This document shows, piece after piece, positions 9,938 to 19,068 of a DNA stretch of 64,000 bases; position 1 is the stretch's first letter, and the number at the start of each line of letters is the position of its first letter. The notes under the pieces are model-generated. The model did no database searches, was not told the origin of the DNA, and saw nothing but the letters and a program-made list of their open reading frames with translations. Origin of the DNA: Candidatus Soleaferrea massiliensis AP7 (GTDB lineage: Bacteria > Bacillota > Clostridia > Oscillospirales > Ruminococcaceae); assembly GCF_000820765.1 (NCBI RefSeq), contig NZ_CCYH01000043.1:1-64000 (forward strand), read 5' to 3'. A program made the translations under genes and the position numbers.

Positions 9938-10570
9938 TTTTTTAGCCTCCTTGAACTTATTGAATAGCATTTCACTATCAAACCTTGTGTAACAGGGTCC
10001 CTTTTCTCTGTCCAGCCCGCCGTTTTCCGGCAGACCGATTCGACGAAACCGGAATTCTGTTTGTTTCATTCCTTTTCCGCCGACAGGTTGTCCGTCTTAA
10101 TCGTCGCAAGCTAAAACGTCTATGGAGTCCTTTGCATGATTTTCTTGAGGGTGCCTTTCATTCCAAAAGTCTCCTGTTGAACTTCGATAAAAAGTCGTGC
10201 ACAACTCCTATCAATAATATAATATATTCCCAAGCGAATGTAAATAGGATTTCTGTTTCTTTACAAAATAACCGACACAATTCACAACTTCGTCTCAAAT
10301 GTTGGGATTTTACAGCTTCCCCTGGCGCTGTCATGGAAAAACGCGGCCTTCTTTGGACATAACTCATAAAAATATGAAGAATTCTGTCATTCAGAAGCCA
10401 AATATGCATAAAAACCGATGGAAATCAGCTCCAATTTATGTGGTTTCATCGAAGAATCCAGCATGTTGCATAAGATATCCATTTCTCCATTGATCAAACT
10501 GCCAGTGTCCCCATTTTTATCGTCATGAAATGGTTGTTTCCCGTTAAAGATTTTATAACCCGCTGTCCGA
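9938..10570. other. Long leader of the BIg2 gene and gap after the bPH2 gene
   Basis: From the promoter at 10216-10244 the transcript would run about 270 bases before the BIg2 start; I see no clear riboswitch in it. Between 10387 and 10578 an open frame on the minus strand starts with a GTG overlapping the stop of the bPH2 gene (63 residues, ending YAYLASE). It has no recognised homology and may be a remnant of a longer gene. Nothing else is evident. Confidence 0.4.
10216..10244 (-). promoter_or_regulatory. Sigma-A promoter for the BIg2 protein gene
   Basis: On the minus strand TTTACA and TATATT are separated by 17 bases, giving a predicted start near 10209 and a 5' leader of roughly 270 bases. 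Confidence 0.55.
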
Positions 10571-12049
10571 TTATGCACAATTTTTCAGCTTGTTGGTGTC
10601 ATGCGCCTCTTTCAGCTCAAACAGATTGTAGACGTCGCTGCGCAGCAGATTCCTGCAGTGATGGCTGCTGCGCCGTTCGTTGTCGGTGTAGACAATCACA
10701 TCGCAGCGATTGTCCTGTTTCTGCAGAATGCTCTGGCGGATGGTCACCTGCGCGATCTTCTGCTTTGGAATCACAATGGTGTGCAGCGAAAATCCCTTCG
10801 AATAGCGCAGTGTAAAATTGTCCCCATCCCGTGCAATCCCCGATGTAAAGAAATCCACCAGCCGCACCGCCATCCACCAATAGGCCGGGATGCAGGCACA
10901 GATACCGGCAAACACCGTCAGGCTCCTCCAATTCGGCAGCACATAATATAAAACCCAGATGCCGGCCGGAAGCAGCAGACACGGCCAGAGCGGATCGATA
11001 ATGAACTTGAAGATCGACCCGGCATTCGGTTTCAGCTGGCGCTTTACCGGCTGAAGATGCGGCACCAGCATGTGGATATAGGTCTTCATATTTCTTCTGC
11101 GGCAGATCGGTATCACGGCGGATACATCCCCGCGGCGCTTCCCAAGCCCCACGCAGTCCAGATAAACCGGATTCAGTTTGAACAGCCTGGTCACAATGCT
11201 CTGCCGGATATCCAGATAATTGACCGCGCCAATCGACACAGAGTAATATCTATTTGTAAAAATACCAGATGTTATTGTTAAGTAGTCTCCGCTCCGGCTT
11301 GCTGTGAAGTTTTTATACCGGATGATGTTGGATACAAAGGTGATCAGCCATCCGGCCAGCAGCACGCACGCAATCAGCAGCGCCGCCGGCGGGATGCCGA
11401 ACGCAACCTTGCGCACAATGGCAGTCAGCGTGCCGTAGATATTCGCCGCCAGCTGTTCGCCCAATATTTTACCGGCATTGGTGATAAAGGTGGACAACAG
11501 GATGATGCCCGCAAACGAGTTGGACAGCAGCACCGCCAGCACCACCACATAGCTGCTTTTTGTGCGGTAGGTGTGGGTCTTGCGCGCGTCCACAGTCATA
11601 TCCTCCGCTAAAATACAATCGGCATCTTTTTTATGAATCAGGATTGAGATGTCAAAGTCATTTGCCGTCAGGGTGTAAGTGTCCACATTCAGCAGCACCG
11701 CCCGGAAAGGCTTAAACCAGAAATAATCATCCACCGAAAGGGTTGTGATGTTGTTTTTGGGGATGCACCAGCGTTTCTTGACAAAGACCCCGCGCTTCAA
11801 AATAAAATGATCCGGCCTGACGGTGTACCGCACGAAGTACCAGTTGATGACGCCCAGAGAAACAATGGCGAACACCACCAGCAGGTCAATCCAGGAACCG
11901 GACAGCCATTCGTAAAATCCGCCGCGGAATACGGCAAATATGCCGCGGACCAATGGGATCAGCAGCAGGTACAGAAAATGAGACAGCAGGCTTACAATGC
12001 TGATCGGATGCAGCCTTTTTTCCGCTTGGACGGTCTGTACGTCTTTCAC
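10571..12049 (-). CDS. bPH2 domain membrane protein, YdbT-like
   Basis: A 492-residue membrane protein with paired hydrophobic helices (near 16-36 and 50-70, again near 165-235 and 370-405), each pair followed by a bacterial pleckstrin-homology (bPH2) domain. This matches the YdbT architecture of Bacillus, which usually sits beside a smaller YdbS partner, as here. YdbS/YdbT are reported in Bacillus to aid resistance to certain antimicrobial peptides; the role here is inferred. The start overlaps the stop of the upstream YdbS-like gene by ATGA, implying translational coupling. Confidence 0.82.
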   Translation of the reverse strand: MKDVQTVQAEKRLHPISIVSLLSHFLYLLLIPLVRGIFAVFRGGFYEWLSGSWIDLLVVFAIVSLGVINWYFVRYTVRPDHFILKRGVFVKKRWCIPKNNITTLSVDDYFWFKPFRAVLLNVDTYTLTANDFDISILIHKKDADCILAEDMTVDARKTHTYRTKSSYVVVLAVLLSNSFAGIILLSTFITNAGKILGEQLAANIYGTLTAIVRKVAFGIPPAALLIACVLLAGWLITFVSNIIRYKNFTASRSGDYLTITSGIFTNRYYSVSIGAVNYLDIRQSIVTRLFKLNPVYLDCVGLGKRRGDVSAVIPICRRRNMKTYIHMLVPHLQPVKRQLKPNAGSIFKFIIDPLWPCLLLPAGIWVLYYVLPNWRSLTVFAGICACIPAYWWMAVRLVDFFTSGIARDGDNFTLRYSKGFSLHTIVIPKQKIAQVTIRQSILQKQDNRCDVIVYTDNERRSSHHCRNLLRSDVYNLFELKEAHDTNKLKNCA

Positions 12050-12570
12050 GCTTCCCGCCCCTTTCCATCAGCTTCATCCCCCTTGGGTTCAAGGATGTCG
12101 CCGGTCAGTCTCTCATACAGCGGCTTGGCGTCTTCCCGTGCCAGACATGGGATGTGGATTGAGATTCCCGCGCCGTTTACAATCAGTGTGCGCAGCCGCA
12201 GCAGTGCCAGCAGCGGGCTGCTGATTAACTGGACGGTCTGGATGTTGGCAAGCTCTATGCTTCGGATACGCCAATAGATCACGCCGCCGTATACCGACAG
12301 CCGGCCGCTGTTCAGCCGCAGGTACAGCCGATGCCGCTTGATCGGATAATAGCCGAGAAAAAACAGAAGATAGCACAGCAGCCACAAACCGGTCAGAATG
12401 ATCCAGACCAGGCTGCGATAGAATCCGATAAACACGCCGGACAAAAACGCCGGTATCAAAAAATAGAGGGTCAGCCGCAGCCGCCAGTAAACCAGCGCGC
12501 TTTTTCCAGCCCACAGGATTTCTTCCATCTCTCCGGGACACTGTCCCGTCTGTGCTTGCTCCTCCATCAA
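12046..12570 (-). CDS. bPH2 domain membrane protein, YdbS-like
   Basis: A 174-residue protein with two membrane helices near residues 33-52 and 55-75 followed by one bPH2 domain (about 80-155, including YRIRSIELANIQTVQL, a stretch typical of this domain). It is the small partner of the YdbT-like protein encoded next; the two probably form a membrane complex. It overlaps both neighbours by ATGA, in a NUDIX-YdbS-YdbT operon. The first residues are acidic and hydrophilic. Confidence 0.82.
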   Translation of the reverse strand: MMEEQAQTGQCPGEMEEILWAGKSALVYWRLRLTLYFLIPAFLSGVFIGFYRSLVWIILTGLWLLCYLLFFLGYYPIKRHRLYLRLNSGRLSVYGGVIYWRIRSIELANIQTVQLISSPLLALLRLRTLIVNGAGISIHIPCLAREDAKPLYERLTGDILEPKGDEADGKGREA

Positions 12571-13115
12571 AGCTCTCCCGCATCCTTCAGAAGACGCACC
12601 TTCATGATCGCAGCCTGCGTCTTCGCGTCCTTGATTTCTCCGTGCAGGACCATACCCAGCGCTTCATCGAACGGAACCTTCACAACTTCGAGGAATTCGT
12701 CTTCATCCAGATGCTGCTGCTTCTGTCTCAGCCCCTGGGCCAAGTACATATAGAGAATCTCTCCAACATAGCCGGGTGTGGGATACAGCTGGCCCAGGCT
12801 CACCAGTTCGTTTGCCGAAAGCCCGGTTTCCTCTTCCAGCTCGCGCTTTCCGCAGTCCGTGGGCTTCTCTCCGGGCGTCAGCTTCCCGGCCGGGATCTCC
12901 AGCAGCACTTCCTTATAGGGATAGCGGTACTGGCGCACCATATAGATGCGGTTCTCGTCGTCGATGGCCACAACGCAGACGCCGCCCGAGTGCTCGATCA
13001 CCTCTCTGCTCGCCGTGCTGCCATTTTCGAGACGCACGGTATCGTTGCGCAGATTGATGATCCGTCCATGATAAATGTATGCTTCCTGCAGGGTCTCTTC
13101 ATATAATGGTTTCAT
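12567..13115 (-). CDS. NUDIX hydrolase, ADP-ribose pyrophosphatase type
   Basis: A 182-residue NUDIX enzyme, most like ADP-ribose pyrophosphatase (NudF), which splits ADP-ribose into AMP and ribose 5-phosphate. The NUDIX box runs from GKLTPGEKPTDCGKRELEEE through TG (about residues 78-100), followed by the GQLYPTPGYVGE segment usual for this group. The start at 13115 is preferred over 13166 because AGGAG precedes it with normal spacing and NudF proteins begin near this point. It is the first gene of a three-gene operon with the two bPH2 genes, joined by ATGA overlaps; why it is linked to them is unclear. Confidence 0.88.
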   Translation of the reverse strand: MKPLYEETLQEAYIYHGRIINLRNDTVRLENGSTASREVIEHSGGVCVVAIDDENRIYMVRQYRYPYKEVLLEIPAGKLTPGEKPTDCGKRELEEETGLSANELVSLGQLYPTPGYVGEILYMYLAQGLRQKQQHLDEDEFLEVVKVPFDEALGMVLHGEIKDAKTQAAIMKVRLLKDAGEL

Positions 13116-13199
13116 GACACGCTCCTGTCCGACGCAGCCTCTGGTATATAAAATGGGGCTGCTCAATCGAGTATCATTAGGATTTGTACAGATAGTTAG

Positions 13200-13228
13200 A
13201 TTATACCATTATCCTTCCCACAACACAA
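13200..13228 (-). promoter_or_regulatory. Promoter of the NUDIX/bPH2 operon
   Basis: On the minus strand TTGTGT and TATAAT are separated by 17 bases, about 85 bases upstream of the NUDIX start. Confidence 0.5.
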
Positions 13229-13323
13229 TACAATAGAAGGATAAAAAATATCGCCCCATATTCATTGTACAATATGCACAATAGTCAAGGTAAATACTTT
13301 ATGCTATGCCTGATGCTTCCTTA

Positions 13324-13352
13324 TTGACTTTGTATATTAAAAATATTATAAT
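13324..13352 (+). promoter_or_regulatory. Near-consensus promoter for the 13481 secreted protein
   Basis: TTGACT and TATAAT are separated by 17 bases in an AT-rich tract. The predicted leader of about 120 bases includes a small hairpin, CCACG(N8)CGTGG, at about 13433-13450. Confidence 0.75.
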
Positions 13353-13480
13353 ATAAATTATGAAAATATTGTCTTCCAGTTAAATTTCTCCTTGCCATTT
13401 ACAGAGCTGGAGGATGCTGTTTTTATGTCAAGCCACGTTATATAGCGTGGACAAATTGATTTTAAAAGAGGTAAAAAGAC

Positions 13481-14227
13481 ATGAAGAAAAAGATTTTAGC
13501 TGTCCTGTGCGCTGTCGGACTGATGAGCTCTATGTGCTTCTCTCCTGTATCTGCGCAAACCATTGAAGACCCCACGGAGATTTTAAACGAAGCGATCTCT
13601 GATCTGCCAGAAGTTCCGGATATCCCGGAGTTGGATGAAGAATTTCAGGAAATATTGGACCAGATTATACAGTATGCTGAACAGATTGCCGATACTTTCA
13701 GCGGCTTCTATGTTGATGAAGCAAATGAAATGATTTATCTGTATATTACCAACGACAGCTTCCTTACGCAGTCGCCGGAACTTGCAACATTAAAACAGCA
13801 GCTGATCGACTCAGGTCACGTTCAGATTGAATACGGCAATTATTCCTATACGCAGCTCTTCAATGTTCTCGTTGCATTGGAAGATAAAATGGAAGACTAC
13901 CAGATTACCGACATGACTTTAGCGGATTTGGCAGGTCTTTGGAATCCTGCTGAAGGAGATAATTATGCGGCTTTGCTTTTTGAATCCGAAGCGTCTGCAA
14001 TAGAGAACGCTGAGGCCATTGCCGCTTACTTAGATGAAACCGTTGAGGGCTTCGAGCAGAACATGATCGGTCTTTATGTGTATGACAACGATGTGCTGAC
14101 GCCCATTCCCTTCCCGGAACCAACCCCCGATCCAGAGCCAACACCGGATCCGAAACCGGAAGACCCGAAACCCACAACGCCGGTTGTCAAAGTTCCTGAA
14201 AAACAGAATCCAAGCACCGGTGCATAA
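13481..14227 (+). CDS. Secreted protein, one copy of an unrecognised domain, NPSTGA C-terminus
   Basis: A 248-residue exported protein that I cannot assign to a family. It has a signal peptide (residues 1-25, KKKILAVLCAVGLM, cleavage after SAQ or VSA), an acidic linker, then one copy of a domain also found twice in the next gene: YLYITNDSFLTQSPELATLK near 84-103, a Y-S-Y motif, and a final FEQNMIGLYVYDND. A repeated Pro/Asp/Glu spacer (TPDPEPTPDPKPEDPKP) leads to NPSTGA at the very end. The spacer and NPxTG-like motif resemble wall-anchored proteins, yet the frame stops right there with no hydrophobic segment. GC content is visibly lower than in flanking genes, suggesting transfer. Confidence 0.8.
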   Translation: MKKKILAVLCAVGLMSSMCFSPVSAQTIEDPTEILNEAISDLPEVPDIPELDEEFQEILDQIIQYAEQIADTFSGFYVDEANEMIYLYITNDSFLTQSPELATLKQQLIDSGHVQIEYGNYSYTQLFNVLVALEDKMEDYQITDMTLADLAGLWNPAEGDNYAALLFESEASAIENAEAIAAYLDETVEGFEQNMIGLYVYDNDVLTPIPFPEPTPDPEPTPDPKPEDPKPTTPVVKVPEKQNPSTGA

Positions 14228-14249
14228 AGTCTCATCGATCATTTGATTT

Positions 14250-14289
14250 AAGATACAGACTCCCAATTCATATTGGAAGTCTGTATCTT
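14250..14289. terminator. Long perfect stem-loop after the 13481 gene
   Basis: AAGATACAGACT pairs with AGTCTGTATCTT, and the inner CCAAT pairs with ATTGG around a TCAT loop. There is no following T-run, so it may be a processing or stability hairpin or a weak terminator. Confidence 0.6.
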
Positions 14290-14382
14290 AAAGAAATTTA
14301 ATCTAAATCACTTAAATAATGGTGTAATAGAAGACTTTACACAACTATACAACCATTTTCTAAATTAAAGAAGGAATATAAC

Positions 14383-15582
14383 ATGCTGAAAAAGAAGATT
14401 CTTGCCGTATTATGTGCAACATGTATCATTACAAATCTATGCGTCACTTCCATATCCGCCTATGATGGAGGCATTCCTGGCCCCAATATTCTACAGTCGA
14501 CACACTATCATGAAGACAATTTGGAATATTTTCGCGCACTGAGTCTTGAAGTTATGAGAGCAACTAACTCACACCAGATTGACGGCTTTATCGAATATTC
14601 CTATGACGAATCCATTCCTGTTGGTTATATCTATATTACTCGTGAAGATTTTCTGACCGAAACACCTGAAAGAGCTGCTTTGAAACAGGAGCTCTTAGAA
14701 TCCGGCTTTTTTCATTTTGAACTGATCGACTATCCCTATGAAGAATTTGCCGATATTGGCCGTACTATGATAGAGTATATGGATAAAACTGATTTTCGCA
14801 AGTTGTCAATGATTCCAAATGAGAACGGCAAATTGGAACTCCAATTTAAAAATTCAGGTAATTTGCAGGAATCCTACCAGGAAATCCTCGACTATCTTGC
14901 CGCTAATGTTTCTAATTTCTCTGATGACATGATATATTTTACATATTATGACGAAATAACGGAAAATATTAAATATTTTAATTGGAAGGTTTATCAAGTC
15001 TATAAAAGTTATCGAGATCGTCTTTATGAGTTTTTGAAAGAAACGTCCAGCGATTACCCCTATGAATTTAACACAGATTATTATTACAGAATGGGATCTG
15101 GCTCTGATGACTGGAGCACAATCATTTATATTTCAGATGATCGATTTATGACCGATACACCTGAACATAAAGCTCTTAAACAAGAACTCATCGATTCTGG
15201 TTTTTTTTCATTTGTTAAAGTAAAATATTCCTATAATGATTTGGTTCATGGCGTAGGAGATGTCTTAAAACAATATCCTAATGTTGAAAACATGATTTCA
15301 TTGGTATGGCTATACATGAATGATGAAAACAAATTGGATATTCTCTTCTATTCTAAAGATCTTGCTGATCAAAACTGTCTTTCTGTTGTAAATTTCCTTC
15401 GTAAAAATGTTCCTCATTTCTCTGATGATATGATTCGTCTTTTATATATTGACGAAGAGGTAGGAGCTGTTGAATTTGAAATACCTGAATCTGAATCAAA
15501 ATCAGATACAGAACAGAAAGCCGATAAGCCATCGTCTACAGAAAAAATCAAAAAGAATCCTAGTATGGGGACTTTATCTTAA
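14383..15582 (+). CDS. Secreted protein with two copies of the same unrecognised domain
   Basis: A 399-residue exported protein, paralogous to the 13481 product. The signal peptide (LKKKILAVLCATCI) ends near residue 27. Two domain copies follow about 165 residues apart: YIYITREDFLTETPERAALK near 80-99 and IIYISDDRFMTDTPEHKALK near 246-265. Each continues with KQEL, an ESGFF/DSGFF motif, a Y-Y or Y-S-Y stretch and ends FSDDMI followed by a Tyr and Asp/Glu. The C-terminus is Lys/Ser-rich and ends NPSMGTLS, a decayed NPxTG. AGAAGGA precedes the ATG. The DNA is clearly AT-rich against its neighbours. Function unknown; secretion and duplication suggest a surface or host-interaction role. Confidence 0.8.
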   Translation: MLKKKILAVLCATCIITNLCVTSISAYDGGIPGPNILQSTHYHEDNLEYFRALSLEVMRATNSHQIDGFIEYSYDESIPVGYIYITREDFLTETPERAALKQELLESGFFHFELIDYPYEEFADIGRTMIEYMDKTDFRKLSMIPNENGKLELQFKNSGNLQESYQEILDYLAANVSNFSDDMIYFTYYDEITENIKYFNWKVYQVYKSYRDRLYEFLKETSSDYPYEFNTDYYYRMGSGSDDWSTIIYISDDRFMTDTPEHKALKQELIDSGFFSFVKVKYSYNDLVHGVGDVLKQYPNVENMISLVWLYMNDENKLDILFYSKDLADQNCLSVVNFLRKNVPHFSDDMIRLLYIDEEVGAVEFEIPESESKSDTEQKADKPSSTEKIKKNPSMGTLS

Positions 15583-15653
15583 TATTTACCTTATATCGCC
15601 TTCCATGGCTCCACTTTTAAAATCTCAGACTAAATTGTCTTCTTCTCACACCC

Positions 15654-15692
15654 AAAAAAGCCTGCAATCCAAATGGATCGCAGGCTTTTTTT
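15654..15692. terminator. Bidirectional terminator between the secreted-protein gene and rplQ
   Basis: AAAAAAGCCTGC and GCAGGCTTTTTT form a strong stem with A and T runs on both sides, ending the plus-strand secreted gene and the minus-strand alpha operon. Confidence 0.9.
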
Positions 15693-15699
15693 CTTTACA

Positions 15700-16041
15700 T
15701 TATACCAACTCGATAATCGCCATCTCTGCAGCGTCGCCGCGGCGCGGGCCGATTTTAATGATGCGGGTGTATCCGCCGTTCCGATCGTTGTACTTCGGAG
15801 CGATATCATCAAACAGCTTCTTCGCAACCTCTTCCTTCGTGATGAAGGCAAATATCTGACGCTTGGAGTGCAGGTCATTGGTCTTAGCGGTCGTAATGGC
15901 TTTCTCTGCAACGGCACGGACTTCTTTGGCCCTGGTCACAGTGGTTTCGATCTTGCCGTTTTCCAACAAGTACGTTACCATCGCCCTGAGCATAGCTTTT
16001 CTATGGTCAGACGCTCTGCCGAGTTTTCTTGTACCTGGCAT
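15700..16041 (-). CDS. rplQ: 50S ribosomal protein L17
   Basis: A 113-residue L17, the usual short bacterial length. The N-terminus [20 protein letters not shown] is the family signature, and [14 protein letters not shown] and [20 protein letters not shown] are typical of the core and C-terminus. L17 binds 23S rRNA near the exit of the polypeptide tunnel. It is the last gene of the alpha operon, 40 bases after rpoA, and is followed by the terminator at 15654-15692. Confidence 0.98.
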   Translation of the reverse strand: MPGTRKLGRASDHRKAMLRAMVTYLLENGKIETTVTRAKEVRAVAEKAITTAKTNDLHSKRQIFAFITKEEVAKKLFDDIAPKYNDRNGGYTRIIKIGPRRGDAAEMAIIELV

Positions 16042-16081
16042 CGAAATTCACTCCTTTATCCGGTTTACGCGCACAAAATTC

Positions 16082-17032
16082 TTACTCTTCCTCTTTGCTC
16101 AGAGAATATCCCAGCGAATACAGCTTGTGGATAACCTCCTCCAGAGATTTCTTTCCGAGGTTTCTGACTTTCATCATATCATCCTCGGACTTGTTGATCA
16201 AATCCTGTACCGTATTGATACCGGCACGTTTTAAACAGTTAAATGAACGGACAGACAGGTCAAGCTCTTCAATGGTCATCTCAAGTACTTTTTCTTTGTT
16301 GTCCTCGTCTGTTTCCACCATAAAGTCCCCGTGCGCCAAGTCGCCGGAGAGATCCACAAACAGGTTGAGATGTTCGTTGAGGACCTTGGCAGCTAACGAT
16401 ACCGCTTCCTTCGCGGTGACTGTCCCATCCGTCCAGACTTCCAGTGTTAATTTATCGTAATCGACAATCTGTCCAACGCGGGTGTTTTCCACCGTATAAT
16501 TTACCTTTAAAACAGGCGTATAAATACTGTCAACCGGAATCACCCCGATGGTGGACTGCAAATTCTGCTTATTGCGTTCCGCAGCAACATAGCCGCGGCC
16601 TTTGTCCAGCACAAGCTCCATGTTCAGGGTCGCGCCTTCCGCCAGATACGCAATATGCATGTTCGGATCGAGTATTTCAACTTCAGAATCAGCTTTAATT
16701 GAACCCGCAGTCACTTCACATTCGCCTTCGGCCTCAATGTAAACGATCTTCGGTTCCTCGCTGTAAAGCTTAGCTGTCAGGCCCTTGATGTTCAGGACAA
16801 TTTCCGTCACATCCTCCTTGACACCCTCTATCGTCGAAAACTCATGTTGTATGCCATTGATCTTAATAGACGTAACGGCTACACCAGGAAGCGAGGAGAG
16901 TAAAACACGTCTGAGACTGTTGCCCAAAGTGGTACCGAAACCGCGTTCCAGAGGCTCTACGACAAATTTGCCATAGGTGCCGTCCAGCTTTGAGTCTGCC
17001 GTCTCAATTCTCGGCTTTTCAATTCCTATCAT
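16082..17032 (-). CDS. rpoA: DNA-directed RNA polymerase subunit alpha
   Basis: A 316-residue alpha subunit. The N-terminal domain (to about 230) contains [18 protein letters not shown], needed for alpha dimerisation and contact with beta and beta'. The C-terminal domain (about 245-315) with [20 protein letters not shown] and [12 protein letters not shown] binds UP elements and activators. It lies between rpsD and rplQ as in most Firmicutes. Dosage is probably set by alpha-operon transcription as a whole. Confidence 0.98.
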   Translation of the reverse strand: MIGIEKPRIETADSKLDGTYGKFVVEPLERGFGTTLGNSLRRVLLSSLPGVAVTSIKINGIQHEFSTIEGVKEDVTEIVLNIKGLTAKLYSEEPKIVYIEAEGECEVTAGSIKADSEVEILDPNMHIAYLAEGATLNMELVLDKGRGYVAAERNKQNLQSTIGVIPVDSIYTPVLKVNYTVENTRVGQIVDYDKLTLEVWTDGTVTAKEAVSLAAKVLNEHLNLFVDLSGDLAHGDFMVETDEDNKEKVLEMTIEELDLSVRSFNCLKRAGINTVQDLINKSEDDMMKVRNLGKKSLEEVIHKLYSLGYSLSKEEE

Positions 17033-17163
17033 AAAAACCCTCCTTTGATTCTTTGATACGGATGAAGCTCCGCATCTTCATTTTTTCGCGTTCCCTTACT
17101 GATTTTATCATCGAATTTCTGTTAGAAAGGGGGCACACAGCCCTTCACATTTTAACACGCTGA

Positions 17164-17790
17164 TTATTTGGAATACAGCTCGACGATCAGATGTTCCTCG
17201 ACCTCAAGATCGATCTCTTCACGGTTCGGCATTCTTACGACCTTGCCCTGCATTGCATTGCTGTCATAATCCAGCCACTCGGGAATTGGACGGGAACCAA
17301 AAGCTTCGACAACAGCTTTGATTTTCTCGCTGTTTCTGCTCTTCTGCGCAACGGCGACAACATCGCCTTCTCTGAGCAGGATCGACGGAATGTTGACCTT
17401 CTTGCCATTGAGCGTAAAGTGCTCGTGACGGACAAGCTGTCTTGCTTCTTTTCTGGAGCTTGCGAGTCCCAGACGGTATACGACGTTGTCAAGACGGCTT
17501 TCCAGGATTCTCAGCAGGTTTTCACCAGCCATGCCCTGTTTACGTTCCGCCATATCAAAATATTTGCTGAACTGGCTTTCAAGGACGCCGTAATAACGTC
17601 TCGCCATCTGTTTTGCACGTAACTGAATACCATATTCGGATACTTTTTTGCGGCCCTGACCGTGCTGGCCCGGTGCATATTCTCTGCGGGTGATTGCACA
17701 CTTATCGGTGTGGCATCTGGTTCCCTTCAAGAACAATTTCTGGCCTTCACGACGGCATAATCTACAAACCGCTCCGGTATATCTTGCCAT
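17164..17790 (-). CDS. rpsD: 30S ribosomal protein S4
   Basis: A 208-residue S4, primary 16S rRNA binder and assembly initiator. The start [16 protein letters not shown] at 17790 follows AGGAGGTG; the open frame running up to 17985 is just a chance extension. [23 protein letters not shown] shows four cysteines in the N-terminal zinc-binding form. The S4 domain (about 98-160) includes [21 protein letters not shown] 324-base gap separates it from rpsK, unusually wide for this operon. Confidence 0.97.
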   Translation of the reverse strand: MARYTGAVCRLCRREGQKLFLKGTRCHTDKCAITRREYAPGQHGQGRKKVSEYGIQLRAKQMARRYYGVLESQFSKYFDMAERKQGMAGENLLRILESRLDNVVYRLGLASSRKEARQLVRHEHFTLNGKKVNIPSILLREGDVVAVAQKSRNSEKIKAVVEAFGSRPIPEWLDYDSNAMQGKVVRMPNREEIDLEVEEHLIVELYSK

Positions 17791-18058
17791 CCGGTTACAC
17801 CTCCTGTAAGATTCTTGTACAAGGATGGTTCCTTTATACAATCTGTAAACCAAGAAATGAAATATATGGTAAATTTCATCCCGGTATCGTATCAATATTG
17901 CGCGTACTGTTTCTTTGCAACCGTCTTTATCTGGGCAACAGAGCATGCGCCACATCTCTGTGTTCAGCATGCGGATGAATGGCACATCATCGCCATTCGC
18001 TTGTTTGCCGCAAATACCCTGCCAACCATAGTTTCATGTTTCGCCAATCGTAAGCACG

Positions 18059-18114
18059 CCGTAGGCGAATACTCCACCGTAGGTGGCCGTAGGCGATTGC
18101 CCCACCGCAGGTGG
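18059..18114 (+). repeat. Two tandem 28-bp palindromic units between rpsK and rpsD
   Basis: The units 18059-18086 and 18087-18114 both read CCGTAGGCGA, six or so variable bases, then CCACCGTAGGTGG or CCACCGCAGGTGG. Each contains two short hairpins (CGCC-GTA-GGCG and CCACC-GYA-GGTGG). They end exactly at the rpsK stop codon. Related units occur near 365-400, 38507-38530 and 57880-57918. The remaining gap (17791-18058) has no gene I can see; TTGATA with TACCAT 18 bases on is a weak promoter candidate for rpsD near 17870-17900 on the minus strand. Confidence 0.7.
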
Positions 18115-18513
18115 TTAGACGCGTCTTCTTTTCGGCGGGCGGCATCCGTTGTGCGGGATTGGGGTCACATCTTTGATCATGCTGACCTCCAAACCTGCCG
18201 CCTGCAGTGCGCGGATCGCAGCCTCACGGCCGGAACCCGGTCCTTTGACGAAGACCTCAACGGATTTGAGTCCATGCTCCATTGCCGCCTTTGCAGCGGT
18301 TTCAGCAGCGGTCTGCGCTGCGAACGGCGTGGACTTTCTGGAACCTCTGAATCCGAGGCCGCCTGCGCTTGCCCAGGACAGAGCGTTGCCCTGTACATCC
18401 GTGATGGTCACGATGGTGTTGTTAAAGGTAGATTGGATATGAGCGGCGCCGCGTTCAATATGTTTGCGTTCACGACGTTTTCTACCAGTTCTCTTCGCAG
18501 TAGTTTTAGCCAT
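18115..18513 (-). CDS. rpsK: 30S ribosomal protein S11
   Basis: A 132-residue S11 with the conserved core [37 protein letters not shown] and the basic C-terminus [12 protein letters not shown]. It sits on the platform of the small subunit next to S6/S18 and near the mRNA exit. Follows rpsM by 18 bases. Confidence 0.98.
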   Translation of the reverse strand: MAKTTAKRTGRKRRERKHIERGAAHIQSTFNNTIVTITDVQGNALSWASAGGLGFRGSRKSTPFAAQTAAETAAKAAMEHGLKSVEVFVKGPGSGREAAIRALQAAGLEVSMIKDVTPIPHNGCRPPKRRRV

Positions 18514-18531
18514 TTCTCGTATCCCTCCCTA

Positions 18532-18900
18532 TTACTTCTTCTTATTCGCGATGGTTTTCTTCGGACCCTTTCTGGTACGCGCATTGGTTTTGGAACGCTG
18601 TCCTCTGACCGGCAGTCCCTTTCTGTGGCGTACGCCGCGGTAGCATCCGATTTCGATCAGGCGTTTGATGTTCAGCGCCGTTGCACGGCGCAGATCGCCT
18701 TCCACCTCGACATTTTTATCGATATATTCACGCAGCTTGGAGACATCATCCTCGGTCAGGTCCTTGACACGCGTGTCAGGATTGACGCCTGTACTTTTCA
18801 GAATGTCCGAAGCTGTTTTACGGCCGATACCAAAAATATAGGTAAGTCCGATTTCCACCCTTTTATCCCTGGGCAGGTCAACACCAGCTATACGAGCCAT
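18532..18900 (-). CDS. rpsM: 30S ribosomal protein S13
   Basis: A 122-residue S13, located in the small-subunit head and contacting P-site tRNA and L5. Shows [20 protein letters not shown], the helix-hairpin-helix [14 protein letters not shown], and [20 protein letters not shown] followed by a lysine-rich tail. First large gene of the alpha operon segment after rpmJ. Confidence 0.98.
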   Translation of the reverse strand: MARIAGVDLPRDKRVEIGLTYIFGIGRKTASDILKSTGVNPDTRVKDLTEDDVSKLREYIDKNVEVEGDLRRATALNIKRLIEIGCYRGVRHRKGLPVRGQRSKTNARTRKGPKKTIANKKK

Positions 18901-18935
18901 ATGTTAGTGCACCTCCATTATCTAGGTTTTGCCAC

Positions 18936-19049
18936 TTAGCCCTGACGTTGTTTGTGTTTCGGGTTCTGGCATATTACCATAATGCGACCCTTACGTTTAA
19001 TAATTTTGCATTTCTCGCAAATGGGCTTAACGGAAGGTCTTACTTTCAT
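18936..19049 (-). CDS. rpmJ: 50S ribosomal protein L36, zinc-binding form
   Basis: A 37-residue ORF read directly from the sequence. It starts [14 protein letters not shown] and ends [11 protein letters not shown]. Three Cys and one His (C11, C14, C27, H33) form the zinc ribbon of the C+ type L36. It lies between infA and rpsM as in most bacteria. The ATG at 19049 is preceded by AGGAGGT on the minus strand. Confidence 0.96.
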   Translation of the reverse strand: MKVRPSVKPICEKCKIIKRKGRIMVICQNPKHKQRQG

Positions 19050-19068
19050 TTGAAATTACCTCCTTGGG

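Noticed and set aside
10387-10578. 63-residue ORF overlapping the bPH2 stop codon
   Set aside because: GTG start without a clear Shine-Dalgarno and no known similarity; kept only as a note on the gap.
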